The notes: generated from the letters alone by a model not told the origin. A stretch of DNA of 64,000 nucleotides from Anaerolineae bacterium (GCA_030425205.1 JAUIAP010000006.1:186001-250000), one strand, 5' to 3'. Counted from the stretch's first letter, positions 35,834-45,470 are shown. Made by a program: numbers and translations.

Positions 35834-36838
35834 CTATCCGGGTTCCGCCTCAGAACGTGATTGATGACGCAGTAGCCCCTTGAATGCATCGATTGCGGTA
35901 TTGTTTTCATGCACAACTTTGTACACTTCATGTGTAATTGGCATGGAAACGTCATACTTTTCGGCCAACTCCATCACGACCCCGACCGACTTTACGCCCT
36001 CCGCAACCATCGACATTTCAGCGATCACTTCGTCGAGCGAACGCCCCTGCCCGATTTGAAAGCCAACGGTGCGATTGCGGCTCAGCTTACTGGTGCATGT
36101 GGCGACTAAGTCACCCATTCCCGCTAATCCAGCGAATGTCGCGGGGCGACCGCCCATCGCTACTCCTAAGCGGGTCAGCTCCGCCAAACCGCGCGTGATG
36201 ATAGCCGAGCGGGTGTTGTCCCCCGCGCCTGTCCCGTCGCCCATGCCAGCAGCAATGGCGATGACATTTTTCAATGCGCCCCCCAGTTCACATCCAACCA
36301 CATCCTCATTGGTGTAGACACGGAACAGTCCCGTGCTAAAGACCTCCTGCAATGCGCGTGCAATTGTGTCATCGACCATCGCAATTACGCTGGCCGCGGC
36401 CTGTCCTGCCATGATCTCACGCGCCAAGTTTGGCCCCGTCAGGACGCCAGCGGGATGGCCGGGCATGATCTCTTCGATGATTTGCGTCATTCGCATCTGT
36501 GTACCGCGTTCCAACCCCTTGGCAAGACTGACAATCGGAACCCACGGGCGAATGGCAGGGCGTGCGTGTTCAAGAATGCCACGAAAGCTCTGCGCAGGAA
36601 TGCCCATGACAATCACATCGGCATCGGAAACGGCATCCTCAATTGAATGGGTTGCAACGAGATTTTCGTGCAGCTTAGCATCGGGCAGATATTTCGAGTT
36701 GGTATGATGGGTGTTGATTTCGTCAACGGTTTCGGCGTTGCGCGCCCAAATTTTGGTCGGTGTGTTACGTGCTGTGAGGGAGGCGACCGTTGTTCCCCAA
36801 GAACCGCCGCCAAGAAGACCAATGCGTAATGTGTTCAT
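35834..36838 (-). CDS. gpsA: NAD(P)H-dependent glycerol-3-phosphate dehydrogenase
   Basis: GpsA makes sn-glycerol 3-phosphate for phospholipids. The 334-residue protein starts MNTLRIGLLGGGSWGTTVA, with the GGGSWGT cofactor loop. IVSLAKGLERG, GVLTGPNLAREI and the catalytic-lysine region CELGGALKNVIAIAAGMGDG follow. NTRSAIITRGLAELTRLG is also conserved. GGAG lies 7 bases before the ATG at 36838, which favours this start over the in-frame ATG four codons upstream. It is divergent from the LysM gene by about 250 bases. Confidence 0.96.
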   Translation of the reverse strand: MNTLRIGLLGGGSWGTTVASLTARNTPTKIWARNAETVDEINTHHTNSKYLPDAKLHENLVATHSIEDAVSDADVIVMGIPAQSFRGILEHARPAIRPWVPIVSLAKGLERGTQMRMTQIIEEIMPGHPAGVLTGPNLAREIMAGQAAASVIAMVDDTIARALQEVFSTGLFRVYTNEDVVGCELGGALKNVIAIAAGMGDGTGAGDNTRSAIITRGLAELTRLGVAMGGRPATFAGLAGMGDLVATCTSKLSRNRTVGFQIGQGRSLDEVIAEMSMVAEGVKSVGVVMELAEKYDVSMPITHEVYKVVHENNTAIDAFKGLLRHQSRSEAEPG

Positions 36839-36994
36839 TTTATTCTCCATATTGAATGTGTCGCATAGTATAACATCAGATGTCAGAAGATTAGTCTCAT
36901 TTCACTTTCAGTATCCCATAGGACTATGTTCCTAATTTTTGCTGTAAATTCACGCATTCTGCCCTGTAGCAAGCGACATTAACTTACGATGCAA

Positions 36995-37023
36995 CTTACA
37001 ATAGGCGCAAAATATGTTATGAT
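36995..37023 (+). promoter_or_regulatory. Candidate promoter of the LysM gene
   Basis: CTTACA (36995-37000) and TATGAT (37018-37023) are 17 bases apart, matching four and five positions of the sigma-70 consensus. Transcription would begin near 37030. The rest of 36839-37085 shows only AT-rich sequence and a TCGGCCGA at 37076-37083, one of only two copies outside a gene. Confidence 0.5.
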
Positions 37024-37085
37024 GAAAATGAGCGGTAGAAACAGTGGTTGATAGCTAATGTTAGGTTGGGTACTATCGGCCGAAA

Positions 37086-37481
37086 ATGAGGTTCCATAGC
37101 CAGACGATGAAGACAGTTCAACAGTGGGTCGTAACGGTTGCTCTCGCAAGCATTGGTGTAATGGTGATGTTAATTATCTTGTCGGCACAATTATCATCGG
37201 CCGATTCTCCGTCCCTAACGCGATCCCCCAACCAATTCAATGATCAGCAACAGGTATTTGTGGAAACACCACTTGCAACGAGTGTGTCACAACCGACGCT
37301 CGCACCTGCCGCCACCAGCGTCCCCGCAGAACGGGAGCATGTTGTGGCTGCTGGTGATACCATGGGCAATATCGCCACACAGTATGGTTGCACGTTGGCC
37401 GATGTCGTCGCCTATAATCAGCTCGCTGACCCCAACGTTTTGGCGATTGGTCAAGTAATCAAGATTCCGACTTGTCAATAA
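37086..37481 (+). CDS. Small exported LysM-domain protein
   Basis: The product is 131 residues, or 124 if translation starts at the second ATG at 37107 (MKTVQQW). A signal anchor (VTVALASIGVMVMLIILSA) is followed by a Pro/Thr-rich spacer and one C-terminal LysM domain (HVVAAGDTMGNIATQYGC to IGQVIKIP). LysM binds N-acetylglucosamine-containing glycans such as peptidoglycan. It lies upstream of a LysM-M23 peptidase in the same direction, separated by a terminator, so the pair may share a cell-wall role. Both starts lack a clear ribosome binding site. Confidence 0.8.
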   Translation: MRFHSQTMKTVQQWVVTVALASIGVMVMLIILSAQLSSADSPSLTRSPNQFNDQQQVFVETPLATSVSQPTLAPAATSVPAEREHVVAAGDTMGNIATQYGCTLADVVAYNQLADPNVLAIGQVIKIPTCQ

Positions 37482-37531
37482 AATAAGACTTTAACCAAGC
37501 ATTGTTTCAGATGGCGGTTATTGCATCTATC

Positions 37532-37563
37532 AATCCGCGTTTCTGCTGGAAACGCGGATTTTG
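37532..37563 (+). terminator. Terminator after the LysM gene
   Basis: AATCCGCGTTTC (37532-37543), loop TGCTG, GAAACGCGGATT (37549-37560) form a perfect 12-bp stem followed by TTTG. The remaining gap to 37758 holds a TCGGCCGA at 37716 and nothing else recognisable. Confidence 0.65.
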
Positions 37564-37758
37564 CGGATCGATTTGCCCCAATGGTTTGCGTGCTACATCT
37601 TGCGGTTCCGTTTTTAGCTATTATGTTCTATAATTGATAGAGGATGAGTGTCAATTTGCATTTGGGCATTTACATTCCAAACTTGCACAAGACGCTTGAT
37701 GGTGAAGCGTCGATTTCGGCCGAATTGGTCGCGCACCAATCGCATTGGAAACTAGATC

Positions 37759-39291
37759 ATGGATCAACAATCTCGATTTTTATTAGTGGCATTGGTTGGC
37801 GGTGTATTGCTATTTATGCTTGCGCTCTATGCATTAGGTAGCATGGGCGATGGCAACGACACGCCAAGCGAATTTAGTGACCTGCCCGGCTATGGAGAGG
37901 GCGATGGCGGTCAGCTACCCACCATCAACGGCAGCCCTACCCCAAACCCCACGGTGACGGGGGTCTTTGTCGGCGGTGGCACCACTGGCGGGACGACCTA
38001 TGCAATTCAAAATGGCGATACGCTAGCGGGAATCGCGTTGCAGTTTGGCGTTTCGATGAGCGACCTGATCAATGCAAACGGCATCGCTGATCCAAACGTC
38101 GTCACGGTTGGCCAAACGTTGCAAATTCCGGGCAGCAGCGGATCAGGGACGACACTCTCTTCCAACGTGAAGCTGATTCCCGATGATGAACTGGTCTTTA
38201 GTCCAAATGCAAAGGGGTTCGACATCCACTCACCTGCAGTTGTCCCAGCCAACAGTTATTTGCGCAGCTACACCGATCAGGTGGAAGGGGTCACGCTGGA
38301 TGGCATTTCGATTGTCGAGCTGGTTGCGGCACGCACGCGCGTCCATCCGCGTCTGCTGTTGGCGGCATTAGAACATCGCTCAGGGTGGGTGACACAAGCC
38401 GAGCCAATTATTCAGCAGTCGCCACTTGGGGCGGCAAGCGGGGGCGGCCTTTACCAACAGTTAGATTGGGCAGCAAACAAGTTCAACTTGGGGTTTTACG
38501 GACGTAGTGAAGGGGGGATGCAGGGGTTCACACTCACAGATGGAACGCCGGTAACATTTTCGGCCGAAATTAATCATGGAACGGCTGGCGTGCAACTCTG
38601 GCTCGGCAGTCACAGTAACGCATCGGCCGCAAGCTGGCGGGCTGAAACAGACGGCGGCGCATTTTTGGCGACCTATGAGAGCATGTTTGGTAGCCCGTTT
38701 GCCTATAGCAAGGGTGACGACATCGTTGCGGTTCCGACGGCGCAACCTGAGTTATCATTGCCGTGGCCAGCGGGAGAGACATGGTATTTGACGGGTGGTC
38801 CGCATGGAGGCTGGAATACCGGTTCTGCGTGGGCGGCGTTGGACTTCGTGCCGCCCGGCAACAATGTCGGCTGCTATGATTCAACCGCATGGCTTGTTGC
38901 AGTGGCGGACGGCGTCGTGACGCGCAGCAGTTTCGGCGCAGTCGTGTTGGATTTGGACGGGGACGGCTTTGCGGGAACAGGTTGGGCAGTTATCTACCAG
39001 CATGTCGCCACCAATGAGCGGGTCGCCGCAGGGACGCAGCTCAAGGCTGGCGATCCAATCGGCCATCCCTCATGCGAAGGCGGATACTCAACAGGAACGC
39101 ATCTACACATTTCTCGCACGTTCAACGGGCGATGGGTTTCGGCCGATTCTGCCAGCATCCCCTTTTCAATGGATGGTTGGAACGCTGCGGGACTCGGCTC
39201 AGAATATGATGGCACGTTGAGTCGCAACGGCATCGTGCGTGAGGCAACAATCGGCCGATTGCCCGCCAATGGAATTTCGGCCGAACCATAA
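37759..39291 (+). CDS. Exported LysM and M23 (LytM-type) metallopeptidase
   Basis: The 510-residue protein has an N-terminal signal anchor (LLVALVGGVLLFMLALYALG), a Gly/Thr-rich linker and one LysM domain (YAIQNGDTLAGIALQFGV to VGQTLQIP). A helical middle region follows (about 180-320). The C-terminal M23 domain shows the first zinc ligands in PHGGWNTGSAWAALDFVPP (His and Asp) and the HLHIS pair near residue 450. M23 enzymes cut peptidoglycan cross-links or act as amidase activators. Four TCGGCCGA copies lie inside, two of them within 30 bases near the stop (39251 and 39277). It ends in a strong shared terminator. Confidence 0.87.
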   Translation: MDQQSRFLLVALVGGVLLFMLALYALGSMGDGNDTPSEFSDLPGYGEGDGGQLPTINGSPTPNPTVTGVFVGGGTTGGTTYAIQNGDTLAGIALQFGVSMSDLINANGIADPNVVTVGQTLQIPGSSGSGTTLSSNVKLIPDDELVFSPNAKGFDIHSPAVVPANSYLRSYTDQVEGVTLDGISIVELVAARTRVHPRLLLAALEHRSGWVTQAEPIIQQSPLGAASGGGLYQQLDWAANKFNLGFYGRSEGGMQGFTLTDGTPVTFSAEINHGTAGVQLWLGSHSNASAASWRAETDGGAFLATYESMFGSPFAYSKGDDIVAVPTAQPELSLPWPAGETWYLTGGPHGGWNTGSAWAALDFVPPGNNVGCYDSTAWLVAVADGVVTRSSFGAVVLDLDGDGFAGTGWAVIYQHVATNERVAAGTQLKAGDPIGHPSCEGGYSTGTHLHISRTFNGRWVSADSASIPFSMDGWNAAGLGSEYDGTLSRNGIVREATIGRLPANGISAEP

Positions 39292-39296
39292 AAAAA

Positions 39297-39316
39297 GAGC
39301 AGCCAATTGGCTGCTC
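39297..39316. terminator. Bidirectional terminator between convergent genes
   Basis: GAGCAGCC-AATT-GGCTGCTC is a perfect 8-bp stem with a 4-base loop. An A-tract precedes it and CCCTTTT follows, so it can end transcription from both the M23 gene and the small minus-strand gene. Confidence 0.85.
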
Positions 39317-39344
39317 CCTTTTACTTTTCAAACAAACGGATTGT

Positions 39345-39545
39345 CTATTCTGGTGCTTTCTTTAACACTGGCAAACCGTTACGGCTTTCTGAGACGACGC
39401 GCCCTTCTGGGACTGCATCGAGTGCGCCTTCTTTAATTTCCTTCGCGAAGAAGTAGATTGTTTGTGTACGACCATTCTTGAGCGTGGTATCACGTCCATG
39501 TAGGTAATAAGTGCGACCTTTTGAATTTGTGTGACTAAATGCCAT
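39345..39545 (-). CDS. Small conserved protein (66 residues)
   Basis: The product begins MAFSHTNSKGRTYYLHGRDT and continues with TQTIYFFAKEIKEGALDAVPEG and GLPVLKKA. It is small and basic-to-neutral with no signal or membrane span. Similar short proteins with the YFFAKEIKEGALDAVPEG pattern are widespread hypothetical proteins in Chloroflexota and Cyanobacteria; no function is known to me. GGAAGGTG lies about 6 bases before the ATG at 39545, which fixes the start and rejects the longer frame from 39614. Confidence 0.75.
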   Translation of the reverse strand: MAFSHTNSKGRTYYLHGRDTTLKNGRTQTIYFFAKEIKEGALDAVPEGRVVSESRNGLPVLKKAPE

Positions 39546-39772
39546 CTGACACCTTCCTTTCTTAAATTTACTCTGGTAAAAAACCTGAAAGTATCGTAGA
39601 ACAGGCGAATTCAATGGTCAAGTTTATGCATGACTCTGGCAGATCAATAGGACTATTTGTTCGTTTCTACTCACAGTTACCTAATCTTACCAGTGGTCAG
39701 CTCACATAGCTCTAACCTCCCATTGTCGTAGCGTAGGTGAAACCGCTAAGATTTAATCAATGTAATGGAAGA

Positions 39773-42103
39773 ATGCATGGTGAAGAATTGAATAACTTGA
39801 GTGCTCTCATCTCGGTCTTGAGCTTGCTAAATAGCAGCGAGACGGTCGATCAAATCTATCCAGAACTGCGCCAGATTCTTGAGCGCAATTTTGCCTGTGC
39901 AGAATTGATCTTTGCGCTGTCAGATTCGGCCGATGATGCCACCATTTACCTTTGGGACAACACCACTCAACAGCTCGACGCACAATTGACACTTCCGTGG
40001 GAGTCCTTCCATGCCGACTTTTCCGCACGGCAACCAACGTTTGTCGCCCAAGTCGACCCTGCGTCTACGTTCCTTATCGATAACTTGCTCCATGCAAGTC
40101 AACTTCAATCGTACGCTGCATTTCCGCTTTGCGATGGGGAACAATCTATCGGCATATTGACCATTGCATGGCGTGAGCCTAACGCCTATACCTCATTACA
40201 AGTTGACGAACTTACAGAGATTGCGCAGGCAATCACGCGCACGCTGCTGCGTTCACGTCGCGTCAATGATTTACAAAATACCCTGCGCAACACGCGGGCG
40301 CTCTATTCAGCCTCCAATGCGCTCATATCAACTGATTCACTGAAGACCATTCTAGAAAATGTCGTCAACTATTCAGCCGTTGCAATCGGCAGTTCATATT
40401 GCATACTATTTGTTTTTGCCAAGAATGAACCCAAGATAAAACACATCGCTGAATACCATAACCCCTCGTTAGCACCGTTGTATATCCCGTCTTACAATCA
40501 GCTAACACAGGGTTTGTCTGGATGGGTCATCGAAAATCGCAATCCAACGCGTCTGCAAAAACATCAACGGGATGAACTTGCGTCACCGATAATGCTCAAG
40601 ATGCGTGCAAAATTTAACATTGGCGCCTTGATGGTGGCCCCCATCATCTATCGGGAGCAAGTTCTTGGGCTCTTGTTCGCACTAAACACAATCGAGCAAC
40701 CTGACTTTAGTGAGGACGATTTAGCACTCTTGTCTTCGTTGGGAAATCAGGCGGCCGCAGCGATTGCAAAAGCCCGGCTCTATGGTTCTAGAAAGCGACA
40801 GGTAAAAATACTCGCTGCCGTCCGTGATTTTTCGCTCAAATTACAGTCCGTCCGCACCTTCGAAGCACTGCTCGCCGTTATTTCGCAAGAAATAGTTAAG
40901 TTGCTAAACCCAGCGTTTATCGCAATTAATCTGCTCGACGATGACGACGCGGTGGTCGTTTCTGCAACACCAGAAGGTATCTTTCCCATCGGCTATCGGC
41001 TGCCACTTCATCTAGGGATCACGGGGGCAGTTGCACGTAGTCGCAAGATAGAAATAATTCCCGATACACAAGCAGATGCACGCACATTCTTTCCAACAAA
41101 CGCGCCATTGTACTTAAAATCATTAAAGACAACGGTCAGCTTACCCTTGCTTGACAGTAGTGTATTGATTGGCGTTATGAACATCTCGTTTCAAACCGTG
41201 CGGGACTTTGATAGTGCCGACCACACTTTGTTTCAAGCGATTACTTCTCTAATCGGTAGTTCATTGCAACACGTTTTGCTGCTCGACTCATTAGAAGAAC
41301 GGGTTGATCAACGCAATCAACAGCTCGTTTTTGCCAACCAAGAGCTGCAAGATGCAAACAAACGACTGCAAGAGCTAGATGGATTAAAGAACAAATTCAT
41401 CTCCGATGTCTCACATGAACTACGAACGCCGCTGACCTCGTTAAGTCTCTATCTTGACCTGCTCGAACGACGACCCGATCGACAAAAGCACTATCTCGAT
41501 GTGGTGCGGGGTGAGGTAAGTCGCCTGCGGACGCTTGTCCTCGATGTGTTAAAAATCGCGCGGCTTGATTCACAGCAGATTGCGACCAACCTGAAACCGA
41601 TTTGTATGACTGATATTGTCATGCACGAAGTGGCGATGCATCGTGAACGCGCCGAAGCGGTTGGGCTTGAGGTTGAAATACGGGTCGATCCTGACAGTCG
41701 GCCGATTCTAGGCGATGTCGCGCAACTGGCCGAGATGGTGACGGCCCTGCTCTACAATGCCATCAACTACTGTGAGCAGGGAAAAGTTGAAATTACGCTA
41801 TCGTATATTCCGCTATCAAGTGCGATGGAGCTGTCAATTGCCGACCACGGGATTGGGATTCCTGCCGATGAGATCGATCATGTTTTCCAACGTTTTTATC
41901 GTGGGTCGAACGCCAGCTCCCGTGCAGGGAGTGGTTTGGGGCTCAATCTTGTGGAGGAGATCGTGCACCTCCACAACGGTTACATTAATCTGACAAGTGA
42001 ATTGGGGAAGGGGACGACTGTTCGCGTCTTGTTGCCAGCGATTCAGAAAAGTGACGAGACAACAGACGCCAAACAAGCGGCAACGATGACGACAAGCAAA
42101 TAG
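39773..42103 (+). CDS. Multi-GAF sensor histidine kinase
   Basis: The 776-residue soluble kinase has three GAF-like sensory modules at about 10-160, 175-335 and 345-510. The first is divergent. The second ends in SSLGNQAAAAIAKARLYG. A coiled coil follows (LEERVDQRNQQLVFANQELQ). The HisKA box VSHELRTPLTSL carries the phosphorylated His near residue 547, and the ATPase has N, G1 and G2 boxes (LLYNAINYCEQG, DHGIGIP, GSGLGLNLVEEI). There is no transmembrane span, so it senses cytosolic small molecules or redox/light. No response regulator is adjacent. The ATG at 39773 is preferred to the upstream GTG at 39737. The 3' end overlaps ctaB antisense by 61 bases. Confidence 0.9.
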   Translation: MHGEELNNLSALISVLSLLNSSETVDQIYPELRQILERNFACAELIFALSDSADDATIYLWDNTTQQLDAQLTLPWESFHADFSARQPTFVAQVDPASTFLIDNLLHASQLQSYAAFPLCDGEQSIGILTIAWREPNAYTSLQVDELTEIAQAITRTLLRSRRVNDLQNTLRNTRALYSASNALISTDSLKTILENVVNYSAVAIGSSYCILFVFAKNEPKIKHIAEYHNPSLAPLYIPSYNQLTQGLSGWVIENRNPTRLQKHQRDELASPIMLKMRAKFNIGALMVAPIIYREQVLGLLFALNTIEQPDFSEDDLALLSSLGNQAAAAIAKARLYGSRKRQVKILAAVRDFSLKLQSVRTFEALLAVISQEIVKLLNPAFIAINLLDDDDAVVVSATPEGIFPIGYRLPLHLGITGAVARSRKIEIIPDTQADARTFFPTNAPLYLKSLKTTVSLPLLDSSVLIGVMNISFQTVRDFDSADHTLFQAITSLIGSSLQHVLLLDSLEERVDQRNQQLVFANQELQDANKRLQELDGLKNKFISDVSHELRTPLTSLSLYLDLLERRPDRQKHYLDVVRGEVSRLRTLVLDVLKIARLDSQQIATNLKPICMTDIVMHEVAMHRERAEAVGLEVEIRVDPDSRPILGDVAQLAEMVTALLYNAINYCEQGKVEITLSYIPLSSAMELSIADHGIGIPADEIDHVFQRFYRGSNASSRAGSGLGLNLVEEIVHLHNGYINLTSELGKGTTVRVLLPAIQKSDETTDAKQAATMTTSK

Positions 42104-42960
42104 ACGTTGCTGCTGATAAAAAATCGGCGCGCGTTGATCTTTGAGGGTTGTCGGATGAAGATGATATTACGTCGCACCATATCGATTGAAAATGGGACGA
42201 CCAGCAACCAATAAACCCAGCCAAGTAGTGGTAAAACGCCAAGTAGCAGTGCGCTAATTGCGGTGGGCAGCGTATGTGCCATCACCCACCATGCTGCGTT
42301 GCGGTCGCTCATAATCGTCGGCAACATGGGAATCTTGGCATTCTTGTAGTCGTCTTTATAAAGAATTGCCAAGCTCCAAAAGTGCGCGGGCGTCCAGAGG
42401 AAGACGATCAATGCGAGCACAATGGCGGCGGGAGAACTCCAGTTGCCCGCCGCGGCAGCCCCACTCATAACGGCCGCACTACCAGCTGCACCCCCAATGA
42501 CGATATTCAACAATGTGCGCGGTTTGAGCCAAACAGTGTAGATACCGACATAGATGACTGCGCCGAGCAGGAGAAAGAATGAGAGCATCGGCCGAAATGG
42601 AAACACCGCAATCGACGGCAGCACGATCATATTCGCGCCAATCATCGGAATCATCTCAGAGCTGAGTGTCTCTGTGGGCAGCGGACGTTTGCGCGTGCGT
42701 GACATCGTTTTATCGCGGTCGCGCTCGATGTATTGATTAAGTGCCGACGCCCCGCCTGCCGCCAATCCGCCCGTTATGAGCGTCAACAGCAGCGTCCCAA
42801 TGCCCGGCCAGCCGCCAGCCGCCAAAAACGCGCCACCCACTGCGGCCATCAGCAGCAATGAGACGACACGTGCCTTGAACAGGACAACGCCGAGTTGCAT
42901 CAATTCGCGCCAACTGTGGGTTGGTGACTGTGGGACTTGTGTGGTTTCCGAATAAGCCAT
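42043..42960 (-). CDS. ctaB: Protoheme IX farnesyltransferase
   Basis: The membrane enzyme attaches farnesyl to heme B, making heme O for cytochrome oxidases. The 305-residue protein has about seven to nine hydrophobic spans and the prenyltransferase motifs NQYIERDRDKTMSRTRKRPLP (shown as two Asp-rich ligands and the RTRKRPL loop) and the second Asp-rich loop near YKDDYKNAKIPMLP. Start MAYSETT at 42960 is chosen because the frame upstream is not conserved in character. It converges on the histidine kinase and overlaps it. No cytochrome oxidase gene lies in the window. Confidence 0.94.
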   Translation of the reverse strand: MAYSETTQVPQSPTHSWRELMQLGVVLFKARVVSLLLMAAVGGAFLAAGGWPGIGTLLLTLITGGLAAGGASALNQYIERDRDKTMSRTRKRPLPTETLSSEMIPMIGANMIVLPSIAVFPFRPMLSFFLLLGAVIYVGIYTVWLKPRTLLNIVIGGAAGSAAVMSGAAAAGNWSSPAAIVLALIVFLWTPAHFWSLAILYKDDYKNAKIPMLPTIMSDRNAAWWVMAHTLPTAISALLLGVLPLLGWVYWLLVVPFSIDMVRRNIIFIRQPSKINARRFFISSNVYLLVVIVAACLASVVSSLF

Positions 42961-43038
42961 TGTGTTTCCTATTTTGCAATGATTTGCAATCTTCTGGATT
43001 GTACTAAATTTCACAAGCACACACAATTTGCAAGATTG

Positions 43039-43572
43039 TTATGTGAGATGTTTCCGCATCTTTTCGAGACAACGAGCGCGGGTTGGGCCAATGCTACCAA
43101 CTTTCATGCCAAGTTTATCGGCAACCTCACTATAGGCAGGCTCACGTTCATCAAAGTAGAGCGCTTCCAGTAGTTGACGACAGCGTTCACCGAGCTTTGC
43201 AAATCCTTGAGTCACCCATTCCAGTTGTTCCCATTTGGTAAATGGGTTGTGGGCCGCGCCAACCACCTCCATCTCTGACAGATCTGCCTCTTCTTGCGGC
43301 TGTTCGCGCTGCCGTTTTTTTGCATAGCGCCACGAATGACGTTTGGCAACGGTTCCCAGCCACCCCTTGAGATTGGTGTCCTCGCCAAAACGGTCGAGGC
43401 TTTGCATAAAGATGGTGAAGGTAATTTGGGTCACATCGGCCGCATCATCATTGTTGCAGCCATTGTTGAGAGCAATCGAGAAGATCAACCGCTCATATTG
43501 GGCGACGACGGTGTCCCATGCGCGACCATCTCCGCGCCGACAGCGAGCGATCAGTTGGTCATCAGTCAGCAT
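43039..43572 (-). CDS. ECF-like RNA polymerase sigma factor
   Basis: The 177-residue protein has sigma region 2 (DTVVAQYERLIFSIALNNG then DAADVTQITFTIFMQSLDRF) and the DNA-contact helix GWLGTVAKRHSWRYAKKRQ. Region 4 is seen in RCRQLLEALYFDEREPAYSEVADKLGMKVGSIGPTRARCLEKMRKHL. The GSIGPTRARCL form of region 4 is typical of ECF groups found in Chloroflexota and actinomycetes. A GTG start at 43602 is also possible, giving ten more residues. No anti-sigma gene is adjacent on this strand. The gene sits between ctaB and a secreted protein, so its regulator is unknown. Confidence 0.87.
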   Translation of the reverse strand: MLTDDQLIARCRRGDGRAWDTVVAQYERLIFSIALNNGCNNDDAADVTQITFTIFMQSLDRFGEDTNLKGWLGTVAKRHSWRYAKKRQREQPQEEADLSEMEVVGAAHNPFTKWEQLEWVTQGFAKLGERCRQLLEALYFDEREPAYSEVADKLGMKVGSIGPTRARCLEKMRKHLT

Positions 43573-43708
43573 CCCGCAAGTATAGCTGGTTGTCGTTTTC
43601 ACGCATGTTTAGAATACAGTAGAACGCCCATGCGTTGGCGGTTCATACTCAGGATTTTAGGCGTCGCACAGATACATTTTCACCTGTGAGACGCCTATAT
43701 ACGACTCG

Positions 43709-44530
43709 TTATCGAGTCACAATAAATTGTGCGGAGGTTGTTTTGTTGGGTGACTGCAAGATAACGTAGAGCGGGTTGCTGATGTTGGGAACTCCCGCAA
43801 TGAGCGTGACAGTGCCGTTTGGACCGGCGATGGCGGAACCCGATTGCATAAACGCATCATCGGGGGCAACGCCAAACAGCAAACGCACACGGTCTCCGGG
43901 TACAAAGCCACTACCGAAGGCGGTGACGAGACTGCCAATCTGACCGCTGTTGGGGATGAGGCTTATCTCTGCTCTTGGCGCTGGCAACGTCGGAACCACG
44001 GCGGCTTGAACATGGCCCGCAGGTATAAAGCGGATTGCGTCAAATGCCATCATCGCGATCACGTTTTCATAGGTCACATCGTCGAGATAGACCCCGTCCC
44101 GACTGGTATCTTCAAGATAGAACGTGCCAATTGGCACCCAGCGTCCGTTGTTTACGGATTGATTGATGACCCGCAGCGTGCGACGGCCTTGATGGAGGAC
44201 GAAGTAACGCGCATTGGTGGTCGTTGCGAACCCCTCGGGGATATAGACCTCGATCTCATAGTTGCCACTGCCAGCAAGCGAAGGCAGCCAATAGACGGTA
44301 TTAGGGTTTGGAACGGGGCCACGATTGGTATAAGTCCAGTCGGTCCGGTTACGATAACCAACCGGTTCACTGTGCCAATCAGCGACACCGTTCTTGACAT
44401 AGCCGGGTGAATCGTTGTCGATCGTCGCTGTCTCAAAGATGGGCACGTTTTCGTCACGTGCGGCTGAAATCGGCCGAATCACAACAATCAACAATGCAAA
44501 AATGAAGGATAGAAATAACGTGTATCGCAT
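43709..44530 (-). CDS. Secreted protein with golvesin-like and IPT-like domains
   Basis: The 273-residue product has an N-terminal signal peptide (LFLSFIFALLIVVIRPISA). Its first domain (about 30-165) has the pattern of golvesin/xanthan-lyase type carbohydrate-associated domains: DNDSPGYVKNG, WLPSLAGSGNYEIEVYIP, NNGRWVPIGTFYLED and DDVTYENVIAMMAFDAIRF. The C-terminal part (from SLIPNSGQIGSLVTAFGSGF) resembles an IPT/TIG immunoglobulin fold. It is probably a surface or secreted binding protein; the ligand is unknown. The gene stands alone without clear ribosome binding site. Confidence 0.75.
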   Translation of the reverse strand: MRYTLFLSFIFALLIVVIRPISAARDENVPIFETATIDNDSPGYVKNGVADWHSEPVGYRNRTDWTYTNRGPVPNPNTVYWLPSLAGSGNYEIEVYIPEGFATTTNARYFVLHQGRRTLRVINQSVNNGRWVPIGTFYLEDTSRDGVYLDDVTYENVIAMMAFDAIRFIPAGHVQAAVVPTLPAPRAEISLIPNSGQIGSLVTAFGSGFVPGDRVRLLFGVAPDDAFMQSGSAIAGPNGTVTLIAGVPNISNPLYVILQSPNKTTSAQFIVTR

Positions 44531-44600
44531 GGTGACATTATGTTCTATCTTGCGATGGTAGGTGGTTACAAAAAGAGATACAAACGTTTCGTTTATATTC

Positions 44601-45470
44601 CTAGATCAGCGCAGCCAGCAAATCTTCAACGTCTGGCACTGCCTGTTTTAAACCGACTGAGGCCACCACCGCACAGATGGCATGGGTATCGTACTCGTTG
44701 CGCTTAACGCTGTGAATCGTGTACCCATTTTGACCATACAGGTGTGGATAGTTGTGCGAGAAGGTGTATTCTGTTCCGTAAAGGAGCGAGTCTGACGTGG
44801 TGTCGAGATCGTGTTGCAATCCAATTGGTTCGATACTGATCGAGATAGCAGGGCGTTTTTCGCTGGCAATTTTGGCAAACATTTCATTCAAGTCGGCTTG
44901 GGTAAAGTATTCGTACACACCACGATAGGAGAGATAGATGGTGTTTGCCCCACCAGTTTGTTCGACCCACGTTTTCCCATTTGCCACGACCCACTCCAAA
45001 CGCGCATCATCAAACATACGCGCGTTTTCCGCGATAATTGCGGGCGAGAGATCGATACCAATAAAGCGTTCGATCTGTGGAAACTGCTGCGCCAATAGAT
45101 TGAGCAGACTGCCACCGCCACAGCCGACTTCAACAAGCGTCGTAATTTCGGGATTGGCGATAAGTAACCCACCCAGAATCTCGCTGACGTAGCTAAAGTA
45201 CTGTTGGTAACTTTCGGTGACATGGCGACGCGCATGGACATGGTATTCTGTGCCTTGATCGGTTGCCCAGAAGTGACGATGATTGGCGGAGAGTTCGTCG
45301 AGTTTATCACCGTCAACGAGCCGTTCGGCCAGCCCTGCCCGAATCAGTGAGTTGAGTGGATTGCGATGACCGACTGACATCGAAAATTCATTTTGGCGCA
45401 CCAGTTCAGCGCGGCTTGGCATGAGCGTGACGAGAAGTTTTCCAAGTGTTCGTTTGATTTGTTGTTTCAT
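44601..45470 (-). CDS. Class I SAM-dependent methyltransferase
   Basis: The 289-residue protein has the SAM-binding motif LVEVGCGGGSLLNLLAQQF near residue 110 and the acidic loop IGIDLSP after it. The N-terminal part is helical and contains a Tyr/His-rich segment (YHVHARRHVTESYQQYFSYV). The substrate cannot be named: the domain layout resembles methyltransferases found in polysaccharide or natural-product clusters, but no such cluster surrounds it. The next gene upstream is an amidohydrolase, separated by a repeat-rich gap of 142 bases. Confidence 0.75.
   Translation of the reverse strand: MKQQIKRTLGKLLVTLMPSRAELVRQNEFSMSVGHRNPLNSLIRAGLAERLVDGDKLDELSANHRHFWATDQGTEYHVHARRHVTESYQQYFSYVSEILGGLLIANPEITTLVEVGCGGGSLLNLLAQQFPQIERFIGIDLSPAIIAENARMFDDARLEWVVANGKTWVEQTGGANTIYLSYRGVYEYFTQADLNEMFAKIASEKRPAISISIEPIGLQHDLDTTSDSLLYGTEYTFSHNYPHLYGQNGYTIHSVKRNEYDTHAICAVVASVGLKQAVPDVEDLLAALI

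Noticed and set aside
42121..42736. Plus-strand frames opposite ctaB
   Set aside because: They lie antisense to a clear prenyltransferase gene and have no recognisable features or ribosome binding sites.
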